Assembly: GCF_004664715.2 (NCBI RefSeq)
Contig: NC_051070.1
Span: forward strand, 71,180,200 to 71,244,199
Direction: 5' to 3'
From: Peromyscus leucopus
Taxonomy: Eukaryota > Chordata > Mammalia > Rodentia > Cricetidae
Length of the DNA: 64,000 bases
Shown one piece after another: positions 33,037 to 44,900 of this stretch. Both the position numbers and the translations under genes were made by a program. Within the stretch, counting starts at the first letter, position 1. Every line of letters begins with the position of its first letter. The notes beneath the pieces were generated by a model that saw only the letters and a list, made by a program, of their open reading frames with translations, was not told the origin of the DNA and made no database searches.

Positions 33037-34300
33037 GTTTATAAGTGAATATTAGCAGTTAAGTAAAGGATAATCATTCTACACTCTACAGACCCAGAGA
33101 GGCCAAGTAACAAGGGGTACTCGAGAGGGATGATAGGATTTCCCTGGGAAGGGGAAATATAATAGATTTTGTGGGTGGACTGGGGGCAGGCAGGGGTGGG
33201 AACAGGAAGGATCAGGTGAAGGAGGAAAGGACACACAGAGATGGGGGGGTACTGAGAGAGACAACTGGAATTGGTGGGCATTTAGAGAGCAATATGGAAA
33301 CCTAGTGCAGGGAAACTGCCTGTAACCTAGAAGGGTGACCCTAGCAAGGACTCCTAGTAATGGAGGATATGGAGTCCGAACTGCTCTCCTTGTAACCAGG
33401 CTGGTCACTCAGTGGTAGAATTGGGACATCAACCCAGCCACAAGACCTTCTACCCACAACCAGTCCAACCTGCAAGATGCTCTAGGGCAATGGTGGCTCA
33501 GTTTGTGGGAGTGGCCAACCAATGACTTATCAAATTTGAGGCCCACACCACAGGGAAGAGCCCATGACCATCACTGCCTAGATGGCCAGGATCCAGATGC
33601 AGGATAGCTGAGAAACCTAGGGTAGAACCGAACATGACTGACCCTCACCTCCACCCATGCATGCACACACATGCACGGCCTGCCCCCCAAAATGCAATGA
33701 AATGATTCTTAGTGGTATTCTGCTATACTCATAGGAACAGTGCCTAGCCCAGTTCTCATCAAAGAGGTTTCCTCCTGCTGCTGATGGGAGTAGATACTAA
33801 GACCCACGGCCAAATATTAAGTGGAGCTCGGGGAACCTTGCAGAAGAGGGGGAGGAAGAATTGGAGAAGTCAGAGTGGTCAAGGACACCATGAGAACACA
33901 GCCCACAGAATCAACTGCACAGGACTCAGGGGCTCACAGAGACTGAAGCGGCATCCATGGAACCTACATGGTCTGTGCTAGGTCTTCTGCATACATGCTA
34001 TGATTGTTTAGTTTGGGTTTTTGTTGGAATCCTAATGATGAGAATTGGGTGTCTCTATTTGCCTACTCATGAGCCCCCTTTCCTTCCACTTGGTTGCCTC
34101 ATTCAGCCTTGATGTGAGGATTTATGCCGAGTGTCATTGTATCTTGTGCCGTGTTCATTTCATAATCACTGCGAGGCCTGCTGTCTTCTGAAGGGAAACT
34201 GAGGAGCAGTGGATCTAAGGGAGAGGGGAGGTGGGGGGATGCTGTGGTGGGCAAGTATTGTGTGAGAGAATATATTTTTTAAATAATAAAAAATAAAAAA
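33037..34300 (+). mobile_element. LINE-1 3' UTR (right part)
   Basis: Begins TATAAGTGAATATTAGCAGT, runs through GGTGGACTGGGGGCAGGCAG and CTGAAGCGGCATCCATGGAA, and ends in an A-rich tail at about 34270-34300. It is the continuation of the L1 interrupted at 32699. Confidence 0.8.
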
Positions 34301-34426
34301 GTGACATGATTACACATTCTTTTTGGCACTGTCTCAGCAGATACACAATTTGCAAACATTTTCTTCAACTTTGGGATTCTCTGTTCACTTTATCAATGGT
34401 GTAGTTTAAAGCATAAACATGTTAGT

Positions 34427-34505
34427 GCTAAGACTATGGCTCAGTAGAGCCCTTGCTTTGCATTCAAGATGCCTGCGTTTAATTCCTAGCATTGACAAAA
34501 GAAAA
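34427..34505 (+). mobile_element. ID-type SINE fragment
   Basis: ATGGCTCAGTAGAGCCCTTG, ATTCAAGATGCCTGCG and TTTAATTCCTAGCATTGAC, with an A-rich end; tRNA-derived SINE. Confidence 0.5.
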
Positions 34506-34509
34506 AATA

Positions 34510-35265
34510 ATTGTTACATTTTGAGTCTGGGATCCCTTTTGGTCTTTTGCAATACACTACAGAAAGAAGGAATCCTTCCTTCCATTAGCAGATAAATACC
34601 CATCCATTTGACCCTAGTTTTCTTTTAGGGCTATGAATCTCTTTGGAATAGTTGTCCACTCTATCTAATTCATAGCCTATATTAAGTTTTAAGTCCACCA
34701 CAATCCAAGTTTCTTTCTCCTAACAATGTCATCTAATTTCCCTGGTACTTAACTCTTCTTAAGTCTTCTTCATTTGACCTGTTAACTGAATTGAGAACAC
34801 TCATCCCTTCATCTTAACTCACTTTTTCCCCAGGACCAAAGCACCCAAGATTCAGCATCTTTTTTCTCCATGCAGATCACAACCACAGACCTATTGTACT
34901 GAAAAAAAAAAACACTAAAAACAAAAGGAAGACGCTACAGAATATGATATATTTTGGGGCAAAAGAATGAAGGAAGCCAAATAAAAATGTCATGAACCTA
35001 TTTCCTCCAAGATTTCTACTTCTAAATTCAGTCAAATGTAAGAATCTTTAGGAATAACAAGTAAACCATTAGACCTAGAGAGGAAGGATAAATAAACCAT
35101 CTCTTACTGTACTTTACCAGGAAGATATGGAGCATGTGCAGTCATATAAGCCATGATAATTCCATTAATGGCATGAGTTGGATTCCGGGGATAAGAATTA
35201 TATGTGATGATGAACACATAGACAAATTTCAGCAAGAGATTTGTATTTAAGAAATCACAAATTCA
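34510..35265. other. Gene-free spacer
   Basis: AT-rich; nothing recognised. Confidence 0.4.
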
Positions 35266-35268
35266 GAC

Positions 35269-35425
35269 TAGTATGGTGGGTCATGCCTATAACTACAGAC
35301 CTCTGGGGGTTCAGGCAGGAAGAAAAGAAATTCAAAGCCAACCTCAGCTTCATAAGGAAGGAGTTCAAGGTCAGCCTGAGCTACTAAAAATCCCATCTCA
35401 CAAAACAAAAACAAAAGGGAAATCA
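35269..35425 (+). mobile_element. B1-like SINE, degraded
   Basis: GACTAGTATGGTGGGTCATG, AAGGAGTTCAAGGTCAGCCT and CATCTCACAAAACAAAAAC follow a B1/proto-B1 order. Confidence 0.55.
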
Positions 35426-35637
35426 TCGTGGTGTGTGACTGCTTTCACTCTTTCTGATCAAACCTAAGTTAAGGCATGCTCACTTCCTGTTCTCCTAATG
35501 TGTTCTTAGTGTTAATTTGCATGGTTTACACTGCAACAGTGTCTGCGTGTATGGTGAGTGTTAACAATAGCAGACCTTCCCCTGGTCCCTAAATGAGTAA
35601 TCTCAGACACACTCAGCATCAGTCCCCTGCTTCTCAG

Positions 35638-35676
35638 AGTTTGTGCTCAGCTCCCCTTGCAGTTTCCACCACTGTG
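35638..35676 (-). other. 23-RSS of the TRAV6-like segment (35.7 kb)
   Basis: V orientation: heptamer CACAGTG (35676-35670), 23-bp spacer, nonamer GCACAAACT (35646-35638). Heptamer perfect; nonamer slightly off consensus. Confidence 0.93.
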
Positions 35677-36155
35677 TCACTCAGAGCACAGTAGTACACA
35701 GCCGAGTCTGACTCTTGGACTGAGGCTTTCTGCAAGTGAAAGGAGGTGGATCCTTTATCGTATGTTGCTTCAAACCCTCTGCTGCTTCCCTTCTCGTTGG
35801 CCTTTGAGACTCTGAAGAGGAGCCATGGACCTTCTCCGGGATACTGGACATACAAGAACAGGGCTGGGTACTGTTTGGTTTCATAGGAACAGTTCACAGT
35901 CAGAGACATCCCTTCAGAGATTGTGACTCGACCTTCCGTCTGTGTCACTGAGTCTCCATTGCTCTCTCCTAAAAAGAGAAATTAATAACAACAATTATTG
36001 TGGGCCACCTTGGTGGTGATCTGTATTCTGCCTTGTAGGAAAAATTGTTCTTAAATTTTACATCAATATCATAGAACAAGACAAAAGCTCCACATGTCAT
36101 TCCACTTACCAAACATTAAGAAGAGTACAATTGCTAGTCCAGGGAAAGAGTTCAT
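35677..36155 (-). CDS. Trav6: T-cell receptor alpha variable segment, TRAV6-like (human TRAV9 group), core Trp41 replaced by Leu
   Basis: The leader exon (36155-36110) encodes MNSFPGLAIVLFLMF; its GGTAAGT donor joins a V exon (35968-35677) after TTTTTAG, giving GESNGDSVTQTEGRV. Cys23 is in VNCSYET and Cys104 in YYCALS. The invariant Trp41 of framework 2 is absent: LFWYVQ of the family reads LFLYVQ here, with TTG in place of TGG. This Trp packs against the Cys23-Cys104 disulphide in nearly all V domains, so the domain may fold poorly. By IMGT-style rules it would be an open but doubtful segment. Leader, splice sites and RSS are otherwise sound. Alternatively it is a tolerated variant. The upstream CTCF-like motif is also degraded. 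Confidence 0.88.
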
Positions 36156-36183
36156 TTTCTGAGCCACCCAAGTGTGTAAATCT

Positions 36184-36840
36184 TAATTTCTTAAGTTAGG
36201 AAATGTTCAGGTTATAGGGAAAGGATGAATATGAGCTGAGAATTAAACAGGAAATACGTGTGTGCTAGGTTGATGCACCATCCTTCCACCCCCTGTTTTA
36301 GGCAATTTGCTAAGCTCAGAAGGTTGTTGACCTACATTCTCAAAAGTCAGCGATGGAGTGCCACTTTTGGCTCTTTTATTTTGTCTGACACCTGGTAGCT
36401 ATTGGATGTTGCTTCTGTAATCTGAAGAATAGTCGTGATAGGCTTATTTGCACCTTGTATGTTGTCTTACCTGGGAATGCCATTCCATGCCATTCCTAAA
36501 TTTCTTATGTAGCCAGTTTTGGCTATGTGGTAATCCTCTGGAAAAATCACACAAGTAAGGAATGCCAACACATGTTTAATCACTACCAGATGACTTTGGA
36601 GAAAAGAGACAAATTTTTCCATTTTATTACCCTACACTTGGACAGATGTCATAAACCTAAAAGATAGCTAACAGATACTTTTTCAATTAATAAATGAATG
36701 CTGTTTGTATAAAGGAATATCACAACTTGAAATAGCCATTTGTTTCACATTTGAAACATTTATCATAAGAAACTCAACTTATTAAAAATTTTTCAAAGAA
36801 AAATGAAAATTTTATTTTACATACACATTATTGAAAATAT
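36184..36840. other. 5' flank of the 36.1-kb TRAV6-like segment
   Basis: At 36283-36300 the sequence TTCCACCCCCTGTTTTA sits where sister segments have a CTCF-like core, but half of it is lost. Nothing else recognised. Confidence 0.4.
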
Positions 36841-36939
36841 TATAGGTGTTATTCAGTGATCGAGCACATAGTATGCTATGCATGAGGTTTTGGGGGGTCA
36901 GTCTCCAACACCTAAAAAATAATAAGAAGAAACCCTGTG

Positions 36940-37265
36940 GTTATTTGAATGAGAATGGTTCCTATAGGCTCATATGTTTGAATACTTGTTTCCCAGATGG
37001 TAAAACCAGGAAGAATTGGTATGTATGGTTTTGGTTAAGGTTGCAAAAGACTCAAACCATTCCCAGTGTCACTTTCTCTGCCTTGTGGTTGTGTCTCCAG
37101 ATGTATGCTCTCCGCAACTGCTCCAGTACCATGGACTCCCTGCCATGCTTCCCACCATTGTGGTCATGGACTCTAGACCTCTGAAACTGTAAGCCCCAAA
37201 TAAACTCTTTCTTCTGTAAGTTACCTGGGCCATGGTGTCTCTTCAGTAATATAAAGTTAACTAAG
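36940..37265 (+). mobile_element. Family A LTR-like repeat
   Basis: GGCTCATATGTTTGAATACT, CTCCAGTACCATGGACTCC, CTGTAAGCCCCAAATAAACT and CCATGGTGTCTCTTCAGTAA in order. Confidence 0.65.
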
Positions 37266-37599
37266 ATAGACCTATATAACTCACATTACTAGATAAATAC
37301 AGAAATTGAGGAACTTGAATACCTATGGAATTGAGTATAATTCCCCCTGCCCCTGCCATGGGATAGGCCTAGGTGCACCGAGCAGATTCTGCATTGTATG
37401 TAGCATCAAATTCATTGTTGTTTTGATACTATATATTTCACAGATTTTTTTTCAATTCTGCTTTCTCTATATCTTTACCTGTCACTATTATTTGCATAAC
37501 CAATAGAGTTCCATAAAGTTATAGTCATATAGGATCATATCCTCCCATAAAATATAGTCACACAGAGCCATATCCTCCCAGAGTAAGTATTTTTCTAAG

Positions 37600-37705
37600 G
37601 AGACTAAAGATTGAACTAAGTCTCACTCAGGGAATAGGCACAAATGGCATGTCTGTGGATGAGCAGTATGCTCTTAACAATGGAGCCACTCTCTAGCCCC
37701 CACAG
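37600..37705 (-). mobile_element. B3/B2-type SINE fragment
   Basis: TGAGCAGTATGCTCTTAACA and GGAGCCACTCTCTAGCCCCC give the reversed tRNA-like head of a B2/B3 element. Confidence 0.5.
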
Positions 37706-37719
37706 CTTTTGAAGTGTGT

Positions 37720-37945
37720 ATTCACTGTGGAATGACAGTGATTGATAAATGCTGTCTCTGAAGAGGATACAAGTTCAGTTCCCAACACCTATGCCAAGTG
37801 GCTCACAACCTGCTTTAATGGCAAAGCCAGAAAAATCCAATGTTCCTAGTCCCTGAAGGCACCCATAGTCATTAATACACACACACGCACACATACACAC
37901 ACACACATGCACACACAAACACACACACACACACACATTAAAGGT
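37720..37945 (+). mobile_element. B2-like SINE, degraded, with (CA)n
   Basis: CAAGTTCAGTTCCCAACACC and GGCTCACAACCTGC follow B2 order. A CA-rich tract (37879-37937) occupies its right end. Confidence 0.5.
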
Positions 37946-38790
37946 CTCCTTTTCCTAGTGACAACAGCCCCCTTGGAGCAAGATCTACAACCTCTCCATG
38001 TGCTGGCATAACCAGAGTGCTTCTTAACTGAACATCACTGCATGAAGTAAGCAAATAAAGACTCTGCATACATCACAAAAGGCTAAGGTTTTCTTTTTGG
38101 TTCATAGTGGCTCCTGATTTTCTGAATTTCTTCCCTGTCAATTAGAAAACTCCATGTGTCTGATTACAAAGTGAAATTGCACAATATTTAGGAGGCAGAG
38201 AGGAGGCACCAGCCATTATCTTCCGAAGATCATCATTGAACAGGGATGGTGAAAGACATTGGATACTGTGTGGTTTCACCTAGATCTTGTTTTTCTCTAT
38301 TCCCATCTAAAAACAAACAACTCCACAGTATGTAAACGACTATCATAGCAATACTCCACAGAAGCTAAAGATACCATGTAACCGACACAAAAACAGAAAT
38401 CAGCATCATGAAATTCATCACAACTCACAGTAACTGTGATGCTGCAACCTTTAAGGACTTGTCATTACCACATTTGTCTCCAATAAAGGATCCTTCCTTT
38501 CATCTAGCCATAAATAATTTAATCCTAAGGCTCTTTCTATGTATTTGCCTCCTAGAACCACCTCTGGGTTAAATCTTTTCACTGAGTTATTCTAGTATTC
38601 AATCTTGAAAGGGGCATTTGAGTGCAAACAGTTTATTAGAAAATACAGGCGGAAATGAAGTGGGGTGCTAAGGGACCATAAAGGGAGCAAGGACAGAGTG
38701 CCTCTTTTACACTGTTGACAGGAATGAAAATTAATAAGAGCATCTTTAAGAGCAATGTGACAACCACAAGTGGTTTTTATTATGTTTATT
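37946..38790. other. Gene-free spacer
   Basis: No gene or V remnant recognised. Confidence 0.4.
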
Positions 38791-38792
38791 CA

Positions 38793-38795
<3 letters not shown>

Positions 38796-38834
<39 letters not shown>
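38796..38834. repeat. (GT)n microsatellite
   Basis: About 19 GT units. Confidence 0.95.
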
Positions 38835-38835
<1 letters not shown>

Positions 38836-38985
38836 ACATAGATAACAGGGCATTTAGGGATCAGAAGTCAGTTTGTGGTAGTCACTTCCCTCCATCCACC
38901 ATGTAGATTCCAGAGATTAAAGTTGGGTTGTCAGTGTTGGTGACAAACACCTTTACCCTCTCAGCCATCTTGATGGGCCTCATGA
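38835..38985 (-). mobile_element. B2/B3-type SINE, reverse orientation
   Basis: CATTTAGGGATCAGAAGTCA and ACACCTTTACCCTCTCAGCC, then ATCTTGATGGGCC, match a reversed rodent SINE that abuts a GT tract. Confidence 0.6.
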
Positions 38986-38989
38986 GGAA

Positions 38990-41300
38990 AGTTTTAAAGT
39001 GCAAATTCTATAGCAGAGCAAACCTCTGAGTGTGTAAGTCTGTGCTCTGCAATATAAACAGGGAAATAGCTAGAATTATATTCCTAGTAGGGTCTTTGTA
39101 ATGAAAGCATGGAAATGCTTCCTTGAAGAGAAGGCTAAAAAATCTTTTGTCCTTCATGAAAAAATGTTAACTTTCTTTCTTTCAGAAACCCGGTAAAGAT
39201 AAAGGTCAATGGCCACACTCCAAACATTGCTATGGTATTATGATTCTGATTCATAAGGTGTATCTGGAACATAAAGGAATTGTGGACACTCAAAAATCAT
39301 ATCTCAGTGATCGTTGTAACTGTGACAGTAAGTATTAGTTCCTGTTTGGGGCATACTCCTTCTAAGTCCGGGTGGCCTGTTGGCCTTGGTCCTTCTTGGC
39401 TGAACACTTGACTTGGGAGGAGATGTGACAAAGGCTGACACAGAAAGACTGAGCTGTGCAGAGGGCTCATGTGTGGTGGTGACCTATTGACCTTCGTGAA
39501 CCAGACTTCTGACTGAGACTTCCATTACTTCTGCTGGTGCTTCCCCACTCAAATGCCTGTCAAAAGTGACATATTGCATATTCCTGAATTGAGATAGTGC
39601 ACAGCAGTTACACACATTGAAATATATTATCACAAATATTCTTTGTCTCCAAATTATTTTAGTAAAAATTTGAACTCCACAATCATGCATACAATGTTTT
39701 ATTTTTGACATATATTTTAAAAACACAGAGCTACCCTATATTAACATATACATAAATATTAGAAATGGAAATTTGGGAAACTAAACTCATAAGCTTTGTT
39801 TTCAAGGAAGGAAAGGGAGTAACAATTAGGTGAAAGGCAAGAACAATGACAATTTTATTGGTATATGTTTGAAATTTTAATTGTAAATTTACATTTCAGT
39901 ATAACTATATTAATTTAGAAGAATATACTTAAAGGATGTCATAATTTTTTCAAATAGCAAATACAACTGTCTAAAGCTTTAAGGTTTTTCACTTTCTCAC
40001 TTGTGCATTTATGTAACATTTGTAACACAGAAGAAGAAATAATACTGCATTGCTCACACATGATCGTGGGCCTCAGTTGTACAAACAGCATTCCTGTGAG
40101 GTTTCAGCTGTTCTTAATCCACCCGGTATCAGTGATCTCCAGAAAGGAAATGCATTGCTGAGCTGACAGCCTAGTTCCCAAGATATTTGGTCTCAGATGA
40201 GCAGACAATGTGGGAATGAGAGACTGCAGACTTGTCTGTAGCCCCTTGCTACTGCACAAGATTCCTTACCCCAACCCCCTCTATAAACTCCAGATATTCC
40301 CCTCCTTCCTTGCAGACCCCCATTTCCCTTGAGAGAGTGTCTGTCCTTCACTGTCTGAAATAGTTTCATCTGTTGAGGTCAGACTATGGTCCCTTTCCTT
40401 CCTTCTGTCTCTTTACTCTGTACTCCAAAATCTAATGAAGATCCATAGGCTGAAGTAAGGAGGGCATCCTAGCTCCCTTTTTGGTTGCCATCACAAGACA
40501 GCCTGACAGTGATCACTTAGAAGGAACCTAACAATTCCAGGTTACAGTCCACCATAGCATGGGAGTCACAACAGCAGAAGCTAGAGTCAACTTGTCGTAT
40601 CACATCTGCAATCAGGAACAAAGGGCATAGAAATCTTCCTCCATGCCCCACTCTACTCACTCTCTCCACTTGACTCAGGGCCAAACTCTGGAAAAGGTGC
40701 TGGCCATGTTCAGGCTGTGTCTTCCCACAGTGATTATTGTAATCTGCCACAGACCTGCTCACAAGCCAACCTAACCCAGTTGAGTCCTTATTGAGATTCT
40801 CTTCATGGTGATTCTGCACTGAGTCTAGGTAACTAAGCTAAGCGTCACATATGGAGAGTGTATCGGAGGCTCTTGAGGCATTGAGTGCAAGCTGTACACT
40901 TCCTAACACTGCCCTTCAGTCTGAAGTAGAAAGAAGTCAACACTTCTCCCTCTAGTGCACACTACACAGGTGTCCACTGTGGTCATTGTTTATGTGGAAC
41001 TGAGCTGTATCTCCAAGTCTCCTGGAGATAATCAGTCATTAGAAAACTTCTGGATGTCTACAAAACAACATTTAAGGATGCAACCATGTCTCAGGCATCA
41101 TTTTATGCTTTTGGCCCTGCTATGTCACCTTTCGGGGGATCGGTGACCAGATGTCTGTACACCTCAGATAGGGCACCAATGACAGACCAAAGTAATGATT
41201 CCAGAGAAGTCCGACTTAGGAAACTGATAAATTTATTTAGGTTACTTACAGGAGCATGGACGATCTAAAGTCAACCAGCTACAGTCCTCCCCAGCATCTC
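38990..41300. other. Gene-free spacer between TRAV6-like and TRAV9-like segments
   Basis: About 2.3 kb of largely unassigned sequence. I found no V exon with RSS, no recognisable SINE and no convincing open frame. Confidence 0.45.
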
Positions 41301-41303
41301 ACA

Positions 41304-41342
41304 GGTTTTTGTTCAGCTCCCCCTGCAGCCTCAGACACTGTG
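41304..41342 (-). other. 23-RSS of the TRAV9-like segment
   Basis: V orientation: heptamer CACAGTG (41342-41336), 23-bp spacer, nonamer ACAAAAACC (41312-41304). Exact consensus in both. Confidence 0.97.
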
Positions 41343-41795
41343 CACTCAGAACACAGAAGTACATAGCCGAATCGCTCAGGTGAACAGAGGCTTTCTTCAG
41401 GTGGAAGGAAGATTTACTCTTCTGAAACTCAGCTTCAAAGCCATTCACTCCATGAACCACAGGGTCTCCTGAAAAGTACTTGAGGAGAAGCTGGAGGCCT
41501 TGGCCACGGTGCTGCGTGTACCAGAAGAGGTAAAGAGCTCCACCATAGGAATAGTTGCATCTGAGCTCCACCGAGTCTCCTTCGAAGACAGCGACATGGG
41601 CATCAGGCTGGGTAACTGACTGTGCTTGGACATCCCCTGGAAAATCAATGATAAATCAGTAAAAGTGATGTAGAAAAATATTCTTACTAAAATTCAAGTG
41701 AGAAAAACAGTGAATCATGTGCATCTACAAACAATGCTATTTTACTCACCCAGGAAAAAATGTATCCCCAGGAATGAGATGAGGACTAGAAGCAT
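41343..41795 (-). CDS. Trav9: T-cell receptor alpha variable segment, TRAV9-like (human TRAV8 group)
   Basis: The leader exon (41795-41750) encodes [15 protein letters not shown] and is cut at G|GTGAGT. The V exon (41636-41343) follows TTTTCCAG and continues [15 protein letters not shown] in frame. Cys23 is in LRCNYSYGG, Trp41 in [19 protein letters not shown], the CDR2 region is [12 protein letters not shown], framework 3 [20 protein letters not shown] and Cys104 in YFCVLS. This matches the mouse V-alpha-3 group (TRAV9). It is the only member of this family in the window. A strong CTCF-like motif lies 300 bp upstream and the RSS is perfect, so this looks fully functional. Confidence 0.93.
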
Positions 41796-42097
41796 GGCTG
41801 AGCACTGGAAATACCTCTGGTGCCTTTCTGGAAAAGCTTGGCACAAGCAGGAAAGCAGCTGCAGTTCCCAATTCTTGAGGACAAAGGGCACAAAGTTGTC
41901 CAGACACCTTCCTTGTTTAGATAAAATTCTAAAACAAACAAACAAAAGGCTGCAGAAGTGGTCCTGGTCCTGGGAACTTCCTGGCCTCTGACTGTCTTCA
42001 CTCATCAGATGTTCTAAGAACTCTACAAGATGCAGGGAGGGACTGAGTTGAAAGTGGGGATCAACTGCAAGAATGGAGGCGGCTGGTCTGTGCAACG

Positions 42098-42115
42098 TCG
42101 CCCTCTGGCGGCCAG
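42098..42115 (-). promoter_or_regulatory. CTCF-like motif upstream of the TRAV9-like leader
   Basis: V-sense strand CTGGCCGCCAGAGGGCGA matches the CTCF core very well. It lies about 305 bp upstream of the leader ATG and is forward relative to V transcription. The CpGs in it make it a potentially methylation-sensitive site. Confidence 0.7.
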
Positions 42116-42526
42116 TGCAGGAAAAAGACTCTGAAGTAAATCCTTGTGTTTTCTGTCTACAGCACACCTCGTGTTTCTAAGCTAATCTGTGCTATGTTGA
42201 GTCCTAACCTAATGAAAAATAGACCATGCAAAATGGAAGGGCAATTTTATTTTGAAAAAAAAGATCATATGATAAAACTATTAAATTTGGATACCATTAC
42301 CACTTGAGTATAAAAGCAAAAGCTGCAAGCAGCCCTGCTGCCTGAAACAAAGTCAAAACTCGGAGACTGAATCTTTAACGTGTGTTTTGTTGACTCCTGG
42401 AAGGCAGACAAAACTCTGCCTTCCCTGGTATTTCCTCATTAGCATTTTTGTAGAGAGCCAGAACAAAGGAAATCAATTGGAAGTTCAGCGTTATCCTTCT
42501 GGCCAGATGCTCTTGGGTCTGAGATA

Positions 42527-42530
<4 letters not shown>

Positions 42531-42591
<61 letters not shown>
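42531..42591. repeat. (CT)n microsatellite
   Basis: About 30 CT units. Confidence 0.95.
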
Positions 42592-42593
<2 letters not shown>

Positions 42594-43140
42594 ATTTCTT
42601 CCTCTCCTCTCTACCTTCACCCCACCCTTTGTTTAACTCAGAACAAAGAAATCATTAGCAGTGTGTTTGCCTACAGATTCTTTCTTACAGAAGACGTCCA
42701 CACATGCTCTTACAATTCAGATGTGGTGCCCTCTCACTGTGTCCCAGGACAACCATTACCTATGCAGACACATTCAAATCAGACACCCTTGGCTGTATTT
42801 TATAAGCCTTTGCTATCAGTGAGCATCCAATCAAGGGAAGTTCTGGTAGGATATAAAGATAGTGACTTTGGTGAAAAGAAAGGGAAAAAAAGGATACATA
42901 AAATAGTAGTCTAAAATGTAAACTCTTGCCTTAAATAAATGAAACAAGCTTATCAATTTTAAGGAGAATTATCAAGATTCAGTGACTTCAGATAAGCAGT
43001 AATGATAATGCAATATGGAGAAAAGACAGCAAAACCCCAATATCATTTGATCTGGATAGTCCTGGGATGATACAGCATCAAAGAAACAGTAGACTGGAGC
43101 ATCTGCAGATGAAATTAGGCTGACTAATGAAGGTATTTAA

Positions 43141-43143
<3 letters not shown>
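42592..43143. other. Gene-free spacer
   Basis: No gene or V remnant recognised. Confidence 0.4.

Positions 43144-43190
<47 letters not shown>
43144..43190. repeat. (CA)n microsatellite
   Basis: About 23 CA units. Confidence 0.95.
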
Positions 43191-43191
<1 letters not shown>

Positions 43192-44406
43192 TGAAAGGTT
43201 TAAGATTTAAGAAAAAATAAAAGAATATTTACATGAAACATGGGCTCCTTAGTGGAAGCAGCAATGAAACACAGTCCAGAGAAACAGAAACCATGGGAAC
43301 AGCTGGACCTAGACACATTAGTATCCAGCAGTTTTAAGTGCGTAGATGTTGAGTAGTCTAATGAGAGTAGAGTTGATGGTGGCCAACAGCATGTCATTCT
43401 TCTGAAAGTTTCTTACTTGGGAAATTGCTATATTGCTGTGTTGTATTGGAGCACTGGGAGGTATTGTAAATAGAATACACACCAGAATAAAGAGAATTTA
43501 AAAACACTCTACTGTGTAATCGCCCTTAAATGACATATTTTCTCCATCAACACTTGTCTCCACTCCTCATAATATTTCTACAACGCAGCGAGGGACAGAG
43601 CAGTAGACACAATTTCACTTAGCAGGAAGAAATGTCCCCCACCTGCATATCAGTGCCAGGCTTTGTTTCCAAAGCACAGGACTAACTCTCCAGCTCTGTG
43701 TGTGCATTGTTCATTTCAAGTCCAAACAAACCAGGAAAGCAACAGCTGAAAGAAGAGCCTATCTCCCTGAATCTTTTCTGGCATGACTGCTACACCAGGA
43801 ATTTTACTTCAATTTGGGGATGGATGCTTCTATGATACTAGGCTTTGTCATAATTTAACACATGAACTCTGCAGGGCAGCAATGGAGCCAGTACAAACAT
43901 CACGCATATGTGAGCCAGACACAAGATGGCAGTGCTCCAATGAAGCATTTCTTCCCCCTCCAAGGGAAGCATGCTAGAGACTGATCTTCAATCAAGAAAA
44001 ACAGACTTAGACATTTTCACAATGTAGTGACCCTTGACTGAACACATACTGGATGGTACTGTAAGTCCTATCAAGAACCTGTGGCTGGAAGCTCATAGAT
44101 CCTACAGATAAACCCATTATTTTGCTAAATGAACACAGTATCAAAATGCATTTTAAGTGTGAATCTCATGAATAAGCAGGAAAGAATATTAAGTAAGGTC
44201 ACACAATCTCAGCAGCTTAAAAAAATAGCTCTCCCTCATATGTTTATCTTAGCCTGGTATGTATGTGTACATGCGAACAAATGTGCAGACCTCATCAGAG
44301 AAGGTTCTTTACGCAATGAAGGACCACTGATGAAGAAACTCAAGATTGGATAAAGTGCAGAGAAGAACTGTCTGTGGAATGCTCAACCATATATGGTACG
44401 TCTATA
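43191..44406. other. Gene-free spacer
   Basis: No V segment recognised. A CTCF-like string CAGACACAAGATGGCAGTG on the plus strand (43916-43934) is opposite in orientation to the V-linked motifs. Confidence 0.4.
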
Positions 44407-44419
44407 ACACACACACACA

Positions 44420-44473
<54 letters not shown>
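44407..44473. repeat. (CA)n microsatellite
   Basis: CA units with one TA interruption near 44426. Confidence 0.95.
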
Positions 44474-44475
<2 letters not shown>

Positions 44476-44900
44476 AGGTTGGGGGCCTATCTTGAAGGGC
44501 TAGAAAGACTATAAAAAATGGTGACTTCTGGAGTATATATGACCAATTCACTCATGAACTCACAGCAACTGTGTTTGCCTGCACAATATCAAGCTGTCAT
44601 TCCAGCATGGATGCACAATATTAAGCTGTCATCCAGCATAGATGCACAATATCAAGCCAGCATTCCAGCATGGATGTGAGAGTCCATGATTCCCACCACT
44701 AGCTAAGGAACTGTTGAGAGTTGATGACTGTGAGGGGAAGGAGAATCTGTTTTCTTGCTGGGAGTCACATTGGTGGGTTTCTCCTGCTCCAGTGCGTAGT
44801 CCCACATCCACTTATAAATGGGCATCCGTAATTGGACTTAGCAGTTACTTAAAAGGATATGAATCTGGGAGGGTTACGTGAATATGGGAGTAGGTGGTAG
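44474..44900 (+). mobile_element. Old L1 (Lx-type) 3'-end fragment with a small internal triplication
   Basis: Contains GAGAGTTGATGACTGTGAGG and GGAGAATCTGTTTTCTTGCT, the Lx 3' order. Near 44578-44672 a unit of about 35-40 bp (GCACAATATCAAGC..., CATTCCAGCATGGATG) is repeated roughly three times. Confidence 0.55.
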
